This document shows, piece after piece, positions 6,308 to 15,185 of a DNA stretch of 15,539 nt. Numbering within the stretch: the first letter of the stretch is position 1; each line of letters opens with the position of its first letter. Under the pieces are notes generated by a model. That model made no database searches. It saw only the letters and a program-made list of their open reading frames with translations, and was not told where the DNA came from. The position numbers were made by a program, and so were the translations under genes. The stretch is from Ruminococcus sp. UBA6407 (lineage in GTDB: Bacteria; Bacillota; Clostridia; Oscillospirales; Ruminococcaceae), in contig DJPR01000011.1 of NCBI GenBank assembly GCA_002438605.1, forward strand, positions 200,260-215,798, written 5' to 3'.

Positions 6308-8353
6308 ATGAAAAAATGGTCAGTAAAAAATCCTGACTCTGAAATTATTAATGAGCTGATAAAAAACAGTGATTTATCTGTTCTTGCGGCATCTGTACTC
6401 GCATCAAAAGGCTTTACATCAGCAGAACAAGTCATTAAACAGCTTGGTACAAATGAACTTTCTGACCCTTTTTTGATAAAGGATATGGGAAAAGCTGCTG
6501 AGGTCATAAATGAAGCTATTGATAATGGCAGTAAGATCTGCATTTATGGTGACTATGACTGCGATGGAATTATGGCAACCGTTATTCTTTATACATTTTT
6601 ATCAGAAGCAGGAGCAGATGTTTTCTACTATATTCCTGAACGCAGTGAGGGCTATGGACTTAATGAAAATGCTGTAAGACAGATTGCAGAAAGCGGAGCA
6701 GAACTTATAGTAACAGTTGATAACGGAATTTCAGCTATTGAAGAAGCAAAATTAATATATGAACTGAATATGAAACTGGTTGTTACTGACCATCATCAAC
6801 CGGGAGATGTGCTTCCAAAAGCTGAAGCAGTTGTTGATACACATCAGACAGACTGCTTTTCACCTTTTAAAAAACTCTGTGGTGCAGGTATTGCACTTAA
6901 ACTTGCTGCAGCACTTGACGGTGGAGATTTTACCATGGCTCTTGAACAATTCGGAGATTTGGCAGCTATTGCGACTATTGCTGATATAGTTGAGCTTATC
7001 GGAGAAAATCGTTTTATTGCAAGTTATGGAATGAAGCTTATTGAAAATACAGACCGCATTGGTCTTATGGCATTGAATGAAGTAAGCGGTATATCTGGAA
7101 AACCTGTTACGTCTTCAACAGTAGGATTTATGCTTGCTCCTAGAATAAATTCAGCAGGACGTTTCGGTTCACCCAAAACAGCAGTTGAACTTCTTTTATG
7201 TGAGGATATGGAAAGAGCAAAACAGCTTGCTCATGAATTAGATACACTTAACAAACAGCGTAAGGACGCTGAAAGCGAAATACTTTCGGAAATATACAAC
7301 AGGATAAATGAAAATCCGATGATTATAAGGGAAAGAGTTTTGTTTTTCTGCGGCAAAAACTGGCATCATGGAGTTATAGGAATTGTTGCCTCACGTCTTA
7401 TGGAAACATTCGGAAAACCATGCTTTATTATGTCTGACTCTAATGGAGAAGTAAGAGGCTCGGCACGTTCATTTGATGAATTTTCAGTTTTTAAAGCATT
7501 GCAGTATTCGTCTGAATGTCTTGTAAAATTCGGAGGTCATAAAGGTGCAGGCGGATTTACCGTAAAAGAAAATATGACTGATGAATTTAAACACAAGCTC
7601 TTGGAATATGCCTTGGAAAATCATTTTGTCATGCCTACGGCGGAGTATAATGCTGATTATTCACTTACACCAAGGGATATTACGATTGAAAATATAAAAG
7701 GACTAAAACTGCTTGAACCATTTGGTGCAGGCAATGAAGCTCCTCTTTTTTACATACATGAAGCAGTTATAAAAAAAATTGTTCCGCTTTCCAAAGGTGT
7801 TCATACAAAGCTTAATCTTGATTTTAAGGGCAATAATATTGATGTGCTTATTTTTCGTACTTCACCTCAAGAGTTGAAAGCAAATATAAATGACATTTGT
7901 GATTTTATAGTTTCACTTGATATTAATGTCTTTAACGGACGTGAAAGTGCAAGTATAATTGTCAGGGATTACAGACCCAGCAATATTGAACAAAGCAAAG
8001 CTATAGCAGCTTTTAATGCTTTTGAAAGCTTTTGCAGAAATGAAGAACTTCCTCCGAATTACTATGTGCGAATGATGCCGAAGTATGATGAGGTTAAGGA
8101 GATATATTTAAGAATTAAAGAATGCGGAACGTCTGTTGATTCGATTTACTTTTCTATGAAACCAAAAGGATTGAATTATTGCAGATTATTGTCTGCAATT
8201 GAAGCTTTGGCTCAGCTGAAGCTTATTTCAGTAGATTATTCATGCGGAAAAGCCGTAAGGCTTAAAGTAACTCATAAAACAAGTCTTGATAAAGCACCGA
8301 TATTAATTGCTTTAAAAGATAAATGCAGCAAGGCTTTAAAGCCTGCCTTATAG
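6308..8353 (+). CDS. recJ: Single-stranded-DNA-specific exonuclease RecJ
   Basis: RecJ is the 5'-3' single-strand DNA exonuclease of the DHH phosphoesterase family, acting in the RecF pathway, mismatch repair and fork processing. This 681-residue protein has the DHH core: GDYDCDG at 81-87, VDNG at 137-140 and DHH at 161-163, which together form the two-metal site. INSAGRFG follows at 280-287. The DHHA1 part carries NWHHGVIGIVASR (351-363) and GGHKGAGG (409-416), then an OB-like region (about 450-555). The last 120 residues or so form a C-terminal extension, seen in many Firmicute RecJ proteins, for which I assign no function. All catalytic motifs are present. The start is supported by CGGAG 7 nt before the ATG. 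It heads the housekeeping operon behind a consensus promoter. Confidence 0.93.
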   Translation: MKKWSVKNPDSEIINELIKNSDLSVLAASVLASKGFTSAEQVIKQLGTNELSDPFLIKDMGKAAEVINEAIDNGSKICIYGDYDCDGIMATVILYTFLSEAGADVFYYIPERSEGYGLNENAVRQIAESGAELIVTVDNGISAIEEAKLIYELNMKLVVTDHHQPGDVLPKAEAVVDTHQTDCFSPFKKLCGAGIALKLAAALDGGDFTMALEQFGDLAAIATIADIVELIGENRFIASYGMKLIENTDRIGLMALNEVSGISGKPVTSSTVGFMLAPRINSAGRFGSPKTAVELLLCEDMERAKQLAHELDTLNKQRKDAESEILSEIYNRINENPMIIRERVLFFCGKNWHHGVIGIVASRLMETFGKPCFIMSDSNGEVRGSARSFDEFSVFKALQYSSECLVKFGGHKGAGGFTVKENMTDEFKHKLLEYALENHFVMPTAEYNADYSLTPRDITIENIKGLKLLEPFGAGNEAPLFYIHEAVIKKIVPLSKGVHTKLNLDFKGNNIDVLIFRTSPQELKANINDICDFIVSLDINVFNGRESASIIVRDYRPSNIEQSKAIAAFNAFESFCRNEELPPNYYVRMMPKYDEVKEIYLRIKECGTSVDSIYFSMKPKGLNYCRLLSAIEALAQLKLISVDYSCGKAVRLKVTHKTSLDKAPILIALKDKCSKALKPAL

Positions 8354-8399
8354 GGAAGTGTTTGGATTTTCTTACCGTTAAAGCGGTGGATATACACTG

Positions 8400-8415
8400 A
8401 AAAAGCCTGCTTTTT
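8400..8415 (+). terminator. Small terminator-like hairpin ahead of rel
   Basis: AAAAAGCCTGCTTTTT is a perfect palindrome with a 2-nt centre; as RNA it gives about 6 bp around a CCTG loop and ends in five T. It sits in the recJ-rel gap, 24 nt before the rel start. The stem is short and A/T-dominated, so it would at most be a weak terminator or attenuator. Confidence 0.3.
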
Positions 8416-8439
8416 AGCAGCGGATTGGAGATTTTATTT

Positions 8440-10635
8440 ATGCCTGATGATAATTTTACCATTGATATGCTTATTCAAAAAATTCTTACTACAGATAAGC
8501 AATATGACCTAAGTAAAATAATTACTGCATATGAATTTGCAGCAAAGGCTCATGAGGGGCAGACACGTTCGTCCGGACAGCCATATATTATTCATCCATT
8601 AGCAGTTGCTTTTATTCTTCTTGATCTGGGTATGGATACAGATACAATTTGTGCAGCTATTCTGCATGACGTTGTTGAGGATACTCCATGCACTCTTGAC
8701 GACTTGAAAAAGCGTTTTGGACAGGACGTTGCAATGCTTGTTGACGGGGTAACAAAACTGAATAAAATTCCTGCTTTTAACCGTGAGGAACAGCAGGCTG
8801 AAAATGTAAGAAAAATTCTGCTTGCAATGTCACAGGATATTCGTGTTATGATTATAAAATTATGTGACAGACTGCATAATATGCGTACATTGAAATATCG
8901 TCCTTTGCATAAGCAAAGACGTACTGCGTTGGAAACCATGAACATTTATGCTCCGATTGCACACAGACTTGGTATAAGTGCCGTAAAGGACGAGCTTGAG
9001 GATCTGGCATTTCATTACTTAGACCCATATGCTTATTCCGAAATTGAACATATACTTGAAATAAACAAGGAGGAACGTGAAGCATTTATTGAAACAATAA
9101 AGTCAAGAATTGCTCAGCGTTTCAAGTCAGAAGAGTTTATTGAACCTCCTCAAATTGAGGGACGTGTCAAGAGTATTTACGGAATATATAAAAAGGTCTT
9201 TGTTAATCATAAAAGCATTGACGAGATATATGATAAATATGCTGTAAGAATTATTGTGACTACTGTTGCAGAATGTTACAATGTACTCGGACTTATTCAT
9301 GATATGTTCCGTCCGCTTCCAAACAGGTTCAAGGACTATATTTCAACTCCAAAGGCTAATATGTATCAGTCGCTTCATACAACGGTTCTTGGCAGGGAGG
9401 GTATTCCGTTTGAGGTTCAGATAAGAACGTGGGATATGCATGAAACAGCAGAATATGGTATTGCTGCACACTGGAAATACAAAGAGGGGATACAGGGCAA
9501 GGACAAAATGGAACAGCGTCTTGCTTGGGTACGTCAGGTAATTGAAGCTCAGCAGACATCTGATGATGTCGAAGAAATCGTCCGCATTATAAAAACTGAT
9601 CTTGCTCCTGAGGACATAGTTGTTATGACTCCGAAAGGCGACTCAATTTCACTTCCCATTAATTCAACTGTCATTGACTATGCTTATCGAATCCATACGG
9701 AAATAGGTCATAAAACAGTCGGAGCCAAGGTTGACGGTAAAATCGTTCCGCTTGATTACAAGCTGCAGACCGGTGAAATATGTGAAATAATTACAAGCAA
9801 AGACCCTGAAAAAGGTCCTAACCGAGCATGGCTTGACATTGTAAAAACAAACGAAGCAAAAGCAAAAATACGTTCATGGTTTAAGAAGGAATGCCGAGAA
9901 GAAAACATTGTTCAGGGAAAGGCAGAGCTTGAACGTGAATTTAAGCGTCATAAAATGAAAGTTCCGGAAGAAAAAATGGAGGAATTTCTTGCTGATGACC
10001 TTAAGCGTCACAATTGCAGCAGTGTTGAGGACTTTTATGCTTCAATTGGTTACGGTGGTATTTTGCTTTCAAAGATAATATCACATCTAAAGGATAAGTA
10101 TCAGAAACTTTATGCATCATCGGCTGCTGATGAAAATGAAAAGCCTGTTTCACTTATAAAGCCTACATCATCTAAGAATACAATTATTCTTGATAAAATT
10201 GATGATTGTGTTGTAAAGTTTGCTCAATGCTGCAATCCTCTTCCCGGAGATGAAATTGTCGGATTTATCACAAGAGGTCATGGCATTTCGGTGCATACAA
10301 CAAGCTGTACAAATTATAAAGCAGTTCTTGGAAGAAATAATCCCGAAGAACTTGAACGCTGGTGTGATATTCAGTGGTCTGAGGAAAGCAATGGGGCATT
10401 GCAGACAAGCATTGAAGTTATTGCTACTGACCGTGTAGGACTTGTTTATGACATAAGCTCAGTTCTTATGGAGTCAAGAATTCCTATTATTCATTCATCA
10501 TCAAGAAACCTTAAAAACGGAAATGCTCTTTTTGAGGCTACCATTACTATTGCAAGTACAGAACAGCTTAAAAATTTATTTGATAAAATAAGAAGAATCA
10601 AAGACGTTATTTCAGTTGAAAGAGCAAAAATATAA
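8440..10635 (+). CDS. rel: Bifunctional (p)ppGpp synthetase/hydrolase Rel
   Basis: Rel makes pppGpp/ppGpp from ATP and GTP/GDP on stalled ribosomes and also degrades them. The 731-residue protein has the full RSH layout. The HD hydrolase keeps metal-site residues H52, H76-D77 and the DRLHN block at 143-147. The synthetase domain has RVKSIYGIYKK near 242, RFKD at 296-299 and EVQIRT at 325-330; RFKD rather than an acidic EXDD is the signature of bifunctional enzymes. Then come TGS (about 393-453), a Cys/His region with CC at 597-598, H619 and C623, and a C-terminal ACT domain (about 658-731). I place the start at the ATG at 8440, 9 nt after TTGGAG; an in-frame TTG at 8425 overlaps that ribosome site and is rejected. 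Both activities should be intact. Confidence 0.94.
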   Translation: MPDDNFTIDMLIQKILTTDKQYDLSKIITAYEFAAKAHEGQTRSSGQPYIIHPLAVAFILLDLGMDTDTICAAILHDVVEDTPCTLDDLKKRFGQDVAMLVDGVTKLNKIPAFNREEQQAENVRKILLAMSQDIRVMIIKLCDRLHNMRTLKYRPLHKQRRTALETMNIYAPIAHRLGISAVKDELEDLAFHYLDPYAYSEIEHILEINKEEREAFIETIKSRIAQRFKSEEFIEPPQIEGRVKSIYGIYKKVFVNHKSIDEIYDKYAVRIIVTTVAECYNVLGLIHDMFRPLPNRFKDYISTPKANMYQSLHTTVLGREGIPFEVQIRTWDMHETAEYGIAAHWKYKEGIQGKDKMEQRLAWVRQVIEAQQTSDDVEEIVRIIKTDLAPEDIVVMTPKGDSISLPINSTVIDYAYRIHTEIGHKTVGAKVDGKIVPLDYKLQTGEICEIITSKDPEKGPNRAWLDIVKTNEAKAKIRSWFKKECREENIVQGKAELEREFKRHKMKVPEEKMEEFLADDLKRHNCSSVEDFYASIGYGGILLSKIISHLKDKYQKLYASSAADENEKPVSLIKPTSSKNTIILDKIDDCVVKFAQCCNPLPGDEIVGFITRGHGISVHTTSCTNYKAVLGRNNPEELERWCDIQWSEESNGALQTSIEVIATDRVGLVYDISSVLMESRIPIIHSSSRNLKNGNALFEATITIASTEQLKNLFDKIRRIKDVISVERAKI

Positions 10636-10646
10636 GGAGATAATTT

Positions 10647-11264
10647 ATGAGAATATATACATTGCAGCTTGGAGTTTTCGGAGCAAATTGTTATGTTGTT
10701 GAAACTGCACCAACTCAATGCATTGCAATTGATATAGGTGGTGACAGTCAAAGGCTGCTCAGCTTTTTGAATGAAAAAAAGCTCAAGCTTTCAAAAATAT
10801 TACTGACTCATGGTCACTATGACCATATAGGCGGAGTTGCAGATGTTCAGCAGGCTACAGGAGCAGAGGTTTATATTCATGCAGATGACGCTAATATGCT
10901 GGAAAGTGAAACAGCATCGCTTGCAGTGCAGATTGCAATAGAACCATTTAAAAAGGTTTCAAATTATATTTCCGTATTTGACGATTGCTTTATTAATGAC
11001 GGTGAAGTTCAGTTTAAGGTTATGCATACTCCGGGACATACCTTGGGAAGTGTATGCTACATTTGCAATGACGCTGTTTTTTCCGGTGATACTCTTTTCA
11101 GACTTTCAATCGGACGAACAGATTTTCCAAATGGAAGTATGGGTGCTATGAAAATTTCACTTGCCAAGCTTTCAAGGCTGGAGAAAAATTATATGGTTTA
11201 CCCGGGACATGGACCTGAAACTGAACTGGATTTTGAAAAAAGAAATAATCCTTATATAGCTTAG
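10647..11264 (+). CDS. Metallo-beta-lactamase-fold hydrolase, glyoxalase II-like
   Basis: This 205-residue protein is a single MBL-fold domain with the complete binuclear metal set: H55-x-H57-x-D59-H60 (THGHYDH), H131 in HTPGH, D148 in SGDTLF and H188 in YPGHG. Size and motifs match the short GloB/YcbL-type hydrolases, which act on thioesters such as hydroxyacylglutathione or related substrates. The true substrate cannot be read from sequence. It begins 11 nt after rel with AAGGAGAT overlapping the rel stop, so it is co-transcribed. An MBL gene between rel and hemZ is a common arrangement in Clostridia. Confidence 0.88.
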   Translation: MRIYTLQLGVFGANCYVVETAPTQCIAIDIGGDSQRLLSFLNEKKLKLSKILLTHGHYDHIGGVADVQQATGAEVYIHADDANMLESETASLAVQIAIEPFKKVSNYISVFDDCFINDGEVQFKVMHTPGHTLGSVCYICNDAVFSGDTLFRLSIGRTDFPNGSMGAMKISLAKLSRLEKNYMVYPGHGPETELDFEKRNNPYIA

Positions 11265-11315
11265 AGTATGACTGTATAAAAATACAAAAAACATACCCTG
11301 TTTATAGGAGATAAA

Positions 11316-12806
11316 ATGAATAATAATGATTTGAAAATGCCGATTATTTTAATCGGCAACTCTTTTAAATATGAGATTGAGGCAACGGTAAAGCTGTTTA
11401 TTCATGCTTCACGCTTCAATTTTTTCTACGAAATAACTGATGTTTCAGATTATGATGAATATATTATTGCTGAAACGGCAGACAATAAGATTAAAGCTGA
11501 AATCAAGCTAAAAAATAAAGATAAGATTTGTCTTGAAAAAGATTTAGGTCTATCAAATCAATCTGAAGTTCAGGAACATGAACTTTGCAGACTTATATTT
11601 AACGGCTTGAAACAGCTTACGGGAATTAGTCCGTCATGGGGACTTCTTACGGGAATACGACCTGTAAAAAAGGTTACTGCTTTAATTCAGCAGGGAATGA
11701 GCAAGCTGCAAATAACTGACATTCTTACAAAAAAATATGAGATTTCTCCATTAAAACTGGAACTTGCATTTCAAACTGCATATAATCAGCTGCCTATTTT
11801 AAACAAAATTGATAGGAGTGCAGTAAGTCTTTACATTTCAATTCCGTTTTGTCCGACAAGGTGCAGTTATTGTTCATTTGTCTCACATTCTATGGACTCG
11901 GCAATTAAACTTATTCCTGATTATATAAAAATGCTTTGCAGGGAGCTTGAAATTATCGGCAGAATTGTAAAGGATACAAATACCCGAATTGATACAATTT
12001 ACTTTGGAGGAGGAACTCCTACTTCAATTTCTGCTGAGCATATTGAAACCCTGATGAAAAAGGTTCAGATGTGCTTTAATCTTGATGATGTGCGTGAATA
12101 TAATTTTGAGGCCGGACGAGCTGATACAATAACCCGTGAAAAACTTGAAATTATTAAAAAATATGGAGCAACAAGAATTTCTGTCAATCCGCAAACCTTA
12201 AACAATGATGTGCTTAAAGCAATCGGCAGAAATCATACAGGGGAAGATACTGTTAATGCATATAAAACTGCACGTGAAGTTGGATTTGATAACATTAACA
12301 TGGACTTGATTGCAGGACTTCCGACTGAATCTGCTGAAAGTTTCAAAAATACTCTTGACCGTATAATCAGTCTTGACCCTGAAAGCATAACCGTACATAC
12401 TCTTACTATAAAACGTTCTGCAAGTTTATACAGTGATGGCGAAAGATATATAGAAAATCCTGCTGCAGAAATGGTTGATTACAGTGTAAATCAGCTTTTA
12501 AAGCATGGGTATAATCCGTATTATCTTTACCGTCAAAAAAATACAGTTGACAATCTTGAAAATGTCGGTTACGCAAAAAAGGGCAGGGAAAGTTACTATA
12601 ATATTTATATTATGGACGAAACACAGACGATTCTTGGTGCAGGCTGTGCGGCATCTACAAAGCTTGTATATCCGAATGGCAAAATAGTTCGTATTCATAA
12701 TTATAAATTTCCTTATGAATATATAAATCGGTTTGAACAGCTTATGGAAAAGAAAAAGGAGATTACAGAATGCTTGAAAAAAATCAAAGATATACCGCAG
12801 TTATAA
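11316..12806 (+). CDS. hemZ: Radical SAM protein HemZ (coproporphyrinogen dehydrogenase family)
   Basis: The radical SAM cluster motif is C179-x3-C183-x2-C186 (CPTRCSYC), followed by the SAM-binding GGG at 231-233 in YFGGGTPTS. The N-terminal 170 or so residues include WGLLTGIRPVKKV near 108-120, which separates HemZ from HemN and HemW. The named activity is oxygen-independent conversion of coproporphyrinogen III to protoporphyrinogen IX. No other haem gene is in view, and many gut Clostridia carrying hemZ lack a haem pathway, so the biochemical role here is uncertain. AGGAG stands 7 nt before the ATG. The last 37 nt overlap rlmD in another frame. Length (496 residues) is normal for the family. 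Confidence 0.88.
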   Translation: MNNNDLKMPIILIGNSFKYEIEATVKLFIHASRFNFFYEITDVSDYDEYIIAETADNKIKAEIKLKNKDKICLEKDLGLSNQSEVQEHELCRLIFNGLKQLTGISPSWGLLTGIRPVKKVTALIQQGMSKLQITDILTKKYEISPLKLELAFQTAYNQLPILNKIDRSAVSLYISIPFCPTRCSYCSFVSHSMDSAIKLIPDYIKMLCRELEIIGRIVKDTNTRIDTIYFGGGTPTSISAEHIETLMKKVQMCFNLDDVREYNFEAGRADTITREKLEIIKKYGATRISVNPQTLNNDVLKAIGRNHTGEDTVNAYKTAREVGFDNINMDLIAGLPTESAESFKNTLDRIISLDPESITVHTLTIKRSASLYSDGERYIENPAAEMVDYSVNQLLKHGYNPYYLYRQKNTVDNLENVGYAKKGRESYYNIYIMDETQTILGAGCAASTKLVYPNGKIVRIHNYKFPYEYINRFEQLMEKKKEITECLKKIKDIPQL

Positions 12807-14128
12807 CTGATCTAACATTTGAGGGAAATGGTGTATGCAAAATTGATGGTATGACTGTTTTTGTTCCGAATACAGCTGTTGGTGATAAAATAAATCTGAA
12901 AATTGTAAAGGTAATGAAAAGTTATGCTTTTGGTATTGCTGAAGAAATTGTTTCTGTTTCAAAGGATAGAATATCACCTGACTGTGAATGCTTTTCAAAA
13001 TGCGGCGGATGCATTTTTCGTCATATTAATTATGAATCAGAATGTAAAATAAAGTCTGATATTGTTAAAAATGCTTTTGAAAGAATTGGTGGATTAACTC
13101 CTGAATTTGATAAATTCAGAGGCAGCGTCAATATTTCAAGATATAGAAATAAGGCACAGTATCCGCTTGCAGAAGTTAATGGGAGAGCAGTGTATGGATT
13201 TTATGCTCCAAGAAGTCACAGAGTAATTCCGATAAGTGACTGCAGGCTTCAGCCGGAGATTTTTGCAGAAATCAGCAATGATATTCTTGATTACATAAAC
13301 CAGAAGAAGATTTCAATTTATAATGAGCAAAGTCATACAGGAATTATGCGGCATATTTATATAAGGCAAGGATTTCATTCAAAAGAAATTATGGTATGTA
13401 TCGTTGTGCGAAAGAATATTTCCAGAGAATTAAAGGCTCTTATAAAGATACTTATTAACAAGTATAATGATATTAAAAGTATTGTTATGAATGTAAATCC
13501 CGCTAAAACAAATGTAATTCTTGGTACAAAGTGCATAACACTTTGGGGCAATAATTTCATTTATGATGTTATGTGCGGAAATAAAATTGAAATATCTCCG
13601 CTTTCATTTTATCAGGTAAATACAGAACAAGCTGAATTACTGTATTCTGTTGCTGAAAAATACGCTCAACTGAACGAGAATATGTATATCTGTGACCTTT
13701 ATTGCGGTGCAGGTACAATAGGTCTTTCTATGGCAAATAAGGTCAGAAAGCTGACAGGTATTGAAATAGTGCCTCAGTCTATTGAGAATGCTAAGAAAAA
13801 TGCTCTGCAAAATAATATTAATAATGCAGACTTTTTTTGCGGTGGTGCTGAAATTATTTCCGATATACTTAATAAGAACAATGATAGTCCTGATGTCATT
13901 ATTCTTGATCCTCCAAGAAAAGGCTGTGATATTAATACAATATCTGCTGCTGTTAAAGCTGCTCCGGAACGTATTGTTATGATTTCATGTAATCCTGCTA
14001 CTGCTGCAAGAGATTGCAAATTATTTGATGGTCTTGGTTATAGTGCAGTTAAAGTTTGCGGTGTTGACTTGTTCCCGAGAACCGGACACGTTGAGTGCGT
14101 GGTATTGATGTCAAGGAAAAATAGATAG
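12770..14128 (+). CDS. rlmD: 23S rRNA (uracil-5-)-methyltransferase RlmD/RumA family
   Basis: This SAM-dependent enzyme of 452 residues makes m5U in 23S rRNA. It has an N-terminal TRAM domain (about 1-60); four Cys for a [4Fe-4S] cluster at C72, C78, C81 and C158, with the same spacing as E. coli RlmD; the SAM loop DLYCGAGTIGLS at 309-320; DPPRKGC at 380-386; catalytic nucleophile C407 in SCNPAT; and the general-base Glu E442. AAGGAG lies 8 nt before the ATG, inside the hemZ 3' end, and the reading frames overlap by 37 nt. The gene is complete, ending HVECVVLMSRKNR. Its 3' end is a known integration target for mobile elements in Firmicutes, and the DNA beyond it looks accessory. RlmCD-type dual specificity cannot be excluded. 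Confidence 0.92.
   Translation: MLEKNQRYTAVITDLTFEGNGVCKIDGMTVFVPNTAVGDKINLKIVKVMKSYAFGIAEEIVSVSKDRISPDCECFSKCGGCIFRHINYESECKIKSDIVKNAFERIGGLTPEFDKFRGSVNISRYRNKAQYPLAEVNGRAVYGFYAPRSHRVIPISDCRLQPEIFAEISNDILDYINQKKISIYNEQSHTGIMRHIYIRQGFHSKEIMVCIVVRKNISRELKALIKILINKYNDIKSIVMNVNPAKTNVILGTKCITLWGNNFIYDVMCGNKIEISPLSFYQVNTEQAELLYSVAEKYAQLNENMYICDLYCGAGTIGLSMANKVRKLTGIEIVPQSIENAKKNALQNNINNADFFCGGAEIISDILNKNNDSPDVIILDPPRKGCDINTISAAVKAAPERIVMISCNPATAARDCKLFDGLGYSAVKVCGVDLFPRTGHVECVVLMSRKNR
14087..14100 (+). other. Candidate attachment site in the rlmD 3' end
   Basis: CACGTTGAGTGCGT encodes the conserved H440-V441-E442-C443 active-site tail of RlmD. From general knowledge, elements such as streptococcal Phi-m46.1 integrate in this gene, and this stretch resembles the conserved block they use. 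The downstream shift to DUF6933 and a DNA methyltransferase fits an inserted element. The matching right-end copy and the integrase are not in the window, so this is a hypothesis. Confidence 0.3.
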
Positions 14129-14133
14129 GCAAT

Positions 14134-14161
14134 GAAAAAGGCTTGAAATCAAGGCTTTTTC
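14134..14161 (+). terminator. Hairpin terminator after rlmD
   Basis: GAAAAAG (14134-14140) pairs with CTTTTTC (14155-14161). After a single G/G mismatch, CTTGA (14142-14146) pairs with TCAAG (14149-14153). It begins 5 nt after the rlmD stop. The A/T-rich arms make it potentially bidirectional. There is no long T-tract beyond the 3' arm, so strength is uncertain. Confidence 0.55.
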
Positions 14162-14326
14162 GAGAATTTCAGAAAATTATATCAATTCTAAAATCCTCAC
14201 TCCTTACACTATGTGCAAACATATCCACGGCTTGTGTATCTAAGGTTGAGTTGACAGGATTAAAAAGGTGTAGGTTGTGGAGATAGGATTGTTTATAAAA
14301 AAACAATAGAAATAGGAGTTGAATCC
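14162..14326. other. Intergenic leader before the DUF6933 gene
   Basis: No convincing gene is seen on either strand. A TTGACA at 14251-14256 has no TATAAT-like partner at 16-18 nt. A 7-bp hairpin (ATTGTTT 14288-14294 with AAACAAT 14301-14307, 6-nt loop) sits immediately before the AGGAG at 14313-14317. If an element was inserted in rlmD, this would be its left end. Confidence 0.4.
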
Positions 14327-14905
14327 ATGATTATATATGCGACAAAACAAACCATAGATAGATATGGAATAAAACTGCCAGAAAACTTTCAAGATCCGAT
14401 TATGCGTCAAATTGCTTTAGATGTGTATAATGGTGAAAAGGATAATTGCTTGCTTGAATGGGGAGCAAAGTTATTTTATTTTGATCGTCATAAGTGTATT
14501 CAAATTTGTAATTTTGCGAGTAAATTAACGATTGTTCTTGTAGATATAAAAAAGTCGGATTTAAAAGATGTGGGAGATTTAGTTGCAAGGTATCTGATGG
14601 ACATATATTCAGATAATAAAAAGATAATAGCCTTGTTAGAACGTTTTTTCAAGGAGCACCCATTAATGTGTTTTGCTAAACTTACAGACCGCAGAATAAT
14701 TTCTACAATGAATCGTTTTCAAAGCATATATCTTGAAGACGGATATCGTCTATATGATTTTATTGAGAATGGTATTATAAAGACAATAAATTTAAACCGA
14801 GAAATCAATTGTGGGTACATGGTAACAGATAAAATTGATGGTAAAACAGAGTATTATTATCCGGTTGAGAGATTTGAAGAATTGCTTGTTAAATATTATA
14901 AATAG
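14327..14905 (+). CDS. DUF6933 domain protein, function unknown
   Basis: This 192-residue soluble protein has no signal peptide or membrane segment. The N-terminal half resembles DUF6933: MIIYATKQT at the start, then LLEWGAKLFYFDRHKCIQICN at about 43-63 and a SKLTIVLVDIK strand at about 66-76. The family is often annotated near mobile DNA, but no activity is established that I can name. The second half (about 110-192) has charged helical stretches and ends with basic and Tyr residues. AGGAG lies 8 nt before the ATG. It is separated from rlmD by a terminator and about 165 nt, so it is probably transcribed on its own. The domain call is by remembered sequence pattern. Confidence 0.68.
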   Translation: MIIYATKQTIDRYGIKLPENFQDPIMRQIALDVYNGEKDNCLLEWGAKLFYFDRHKCIQICNFASKLTIVLVDIKKSDLKDVGDLVARYLMDIYSDNKKIIALLERFFKEHPLMCFAKLTDRRIISTMNRFQSIYLEDGYRLYDFIENGIIKTINLNREINCGYMVTDKIDGKTEYYYPVERFEELLVKYYK

Positions 14906-14969
14906 TGCAATATTTACTTGTTGAAATTTTAAATATGTATTGGCATGATGGAAATATAAAAGCAGTTAA

Positions 14970-15155
14970 ATATATGATAATTACATAAGCATTGATAGCG
15001 TTGCGACGTATGACATATTTAGAAATAAAGATAGCCACTTTGTACAACTGAATTAAGGAAAAACAGACATTCTGGCATATCGTGTAGTGAAACTATAGAA
15101 ACTTAAGTGTTCTGAATTTGATAAATGGATTGCCAGTGGAAAAATCACAGAGTAA
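14970..15155 (+). pseudogene. Possible decayed small gene before the methyltransferase
   Basis: One + frame reads like protein across about 60 codons, with segments SVATYDIFRNKDSHFVQLN, GKTDILAYRVVKL and KLKCSEFDKWIASGKITE separated by single stops at 15054-15056 (TAA) and 15096-15098 (TAG), ending at TAA 15153-15155. No in-frame ATG or ribosome site is seen at its head. In DNA this AT-rich such a run can arise by chance. I see nothing else in 14906-15185 except the methyltransferase ribosome site. Confidence 0.25.
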
Positions 15156-15185
15156 TTATCAATATGTTAGGAAGGAAGAATTACG

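Noticed and set aside
8331..8344. Palindrome AGGCTTTAAAGCCT at the recJ 3' end
   Set aside because: It has no loop and is part of the last recJ codons without a T-tract, so it is neither a clear terminator nor a clear operator.
8425..8439. TTG start giving five extra residues on Rel
   Set aside because: The TTG is part of the TTGGAG ribosome site for the ATG at 8440, which is the better start.
8592..8945. Open frame of 117 codons on the minus strand
   Set aside because: It lies fully inside the Rel HD domain, lacks a ribosome site and shows no recognisable motif.
11265..11315. Terminator or promoter between the MBL gene and hemZ
   Set aside because: Only a 5-bp TGTAT/ATACA hairpin with A-rich flanks is present; it is too weak to call.
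14251..14256. TTGACA as a -35 box for the DUF6933 gene
   Set aside because: There is no TATAAT-like hexamer 16-18 nt downstream; the next AT-rich hexamer is too far away.
14169..14300. Reverse-strand frame reading TLDTQAVDMFAHS near its end, resembling an RlmD tail (VDMFPHT)
   Set aside because: It has no start codon, only about 45 codons, and similarity is limited to about six residues; chance is the better explanation.
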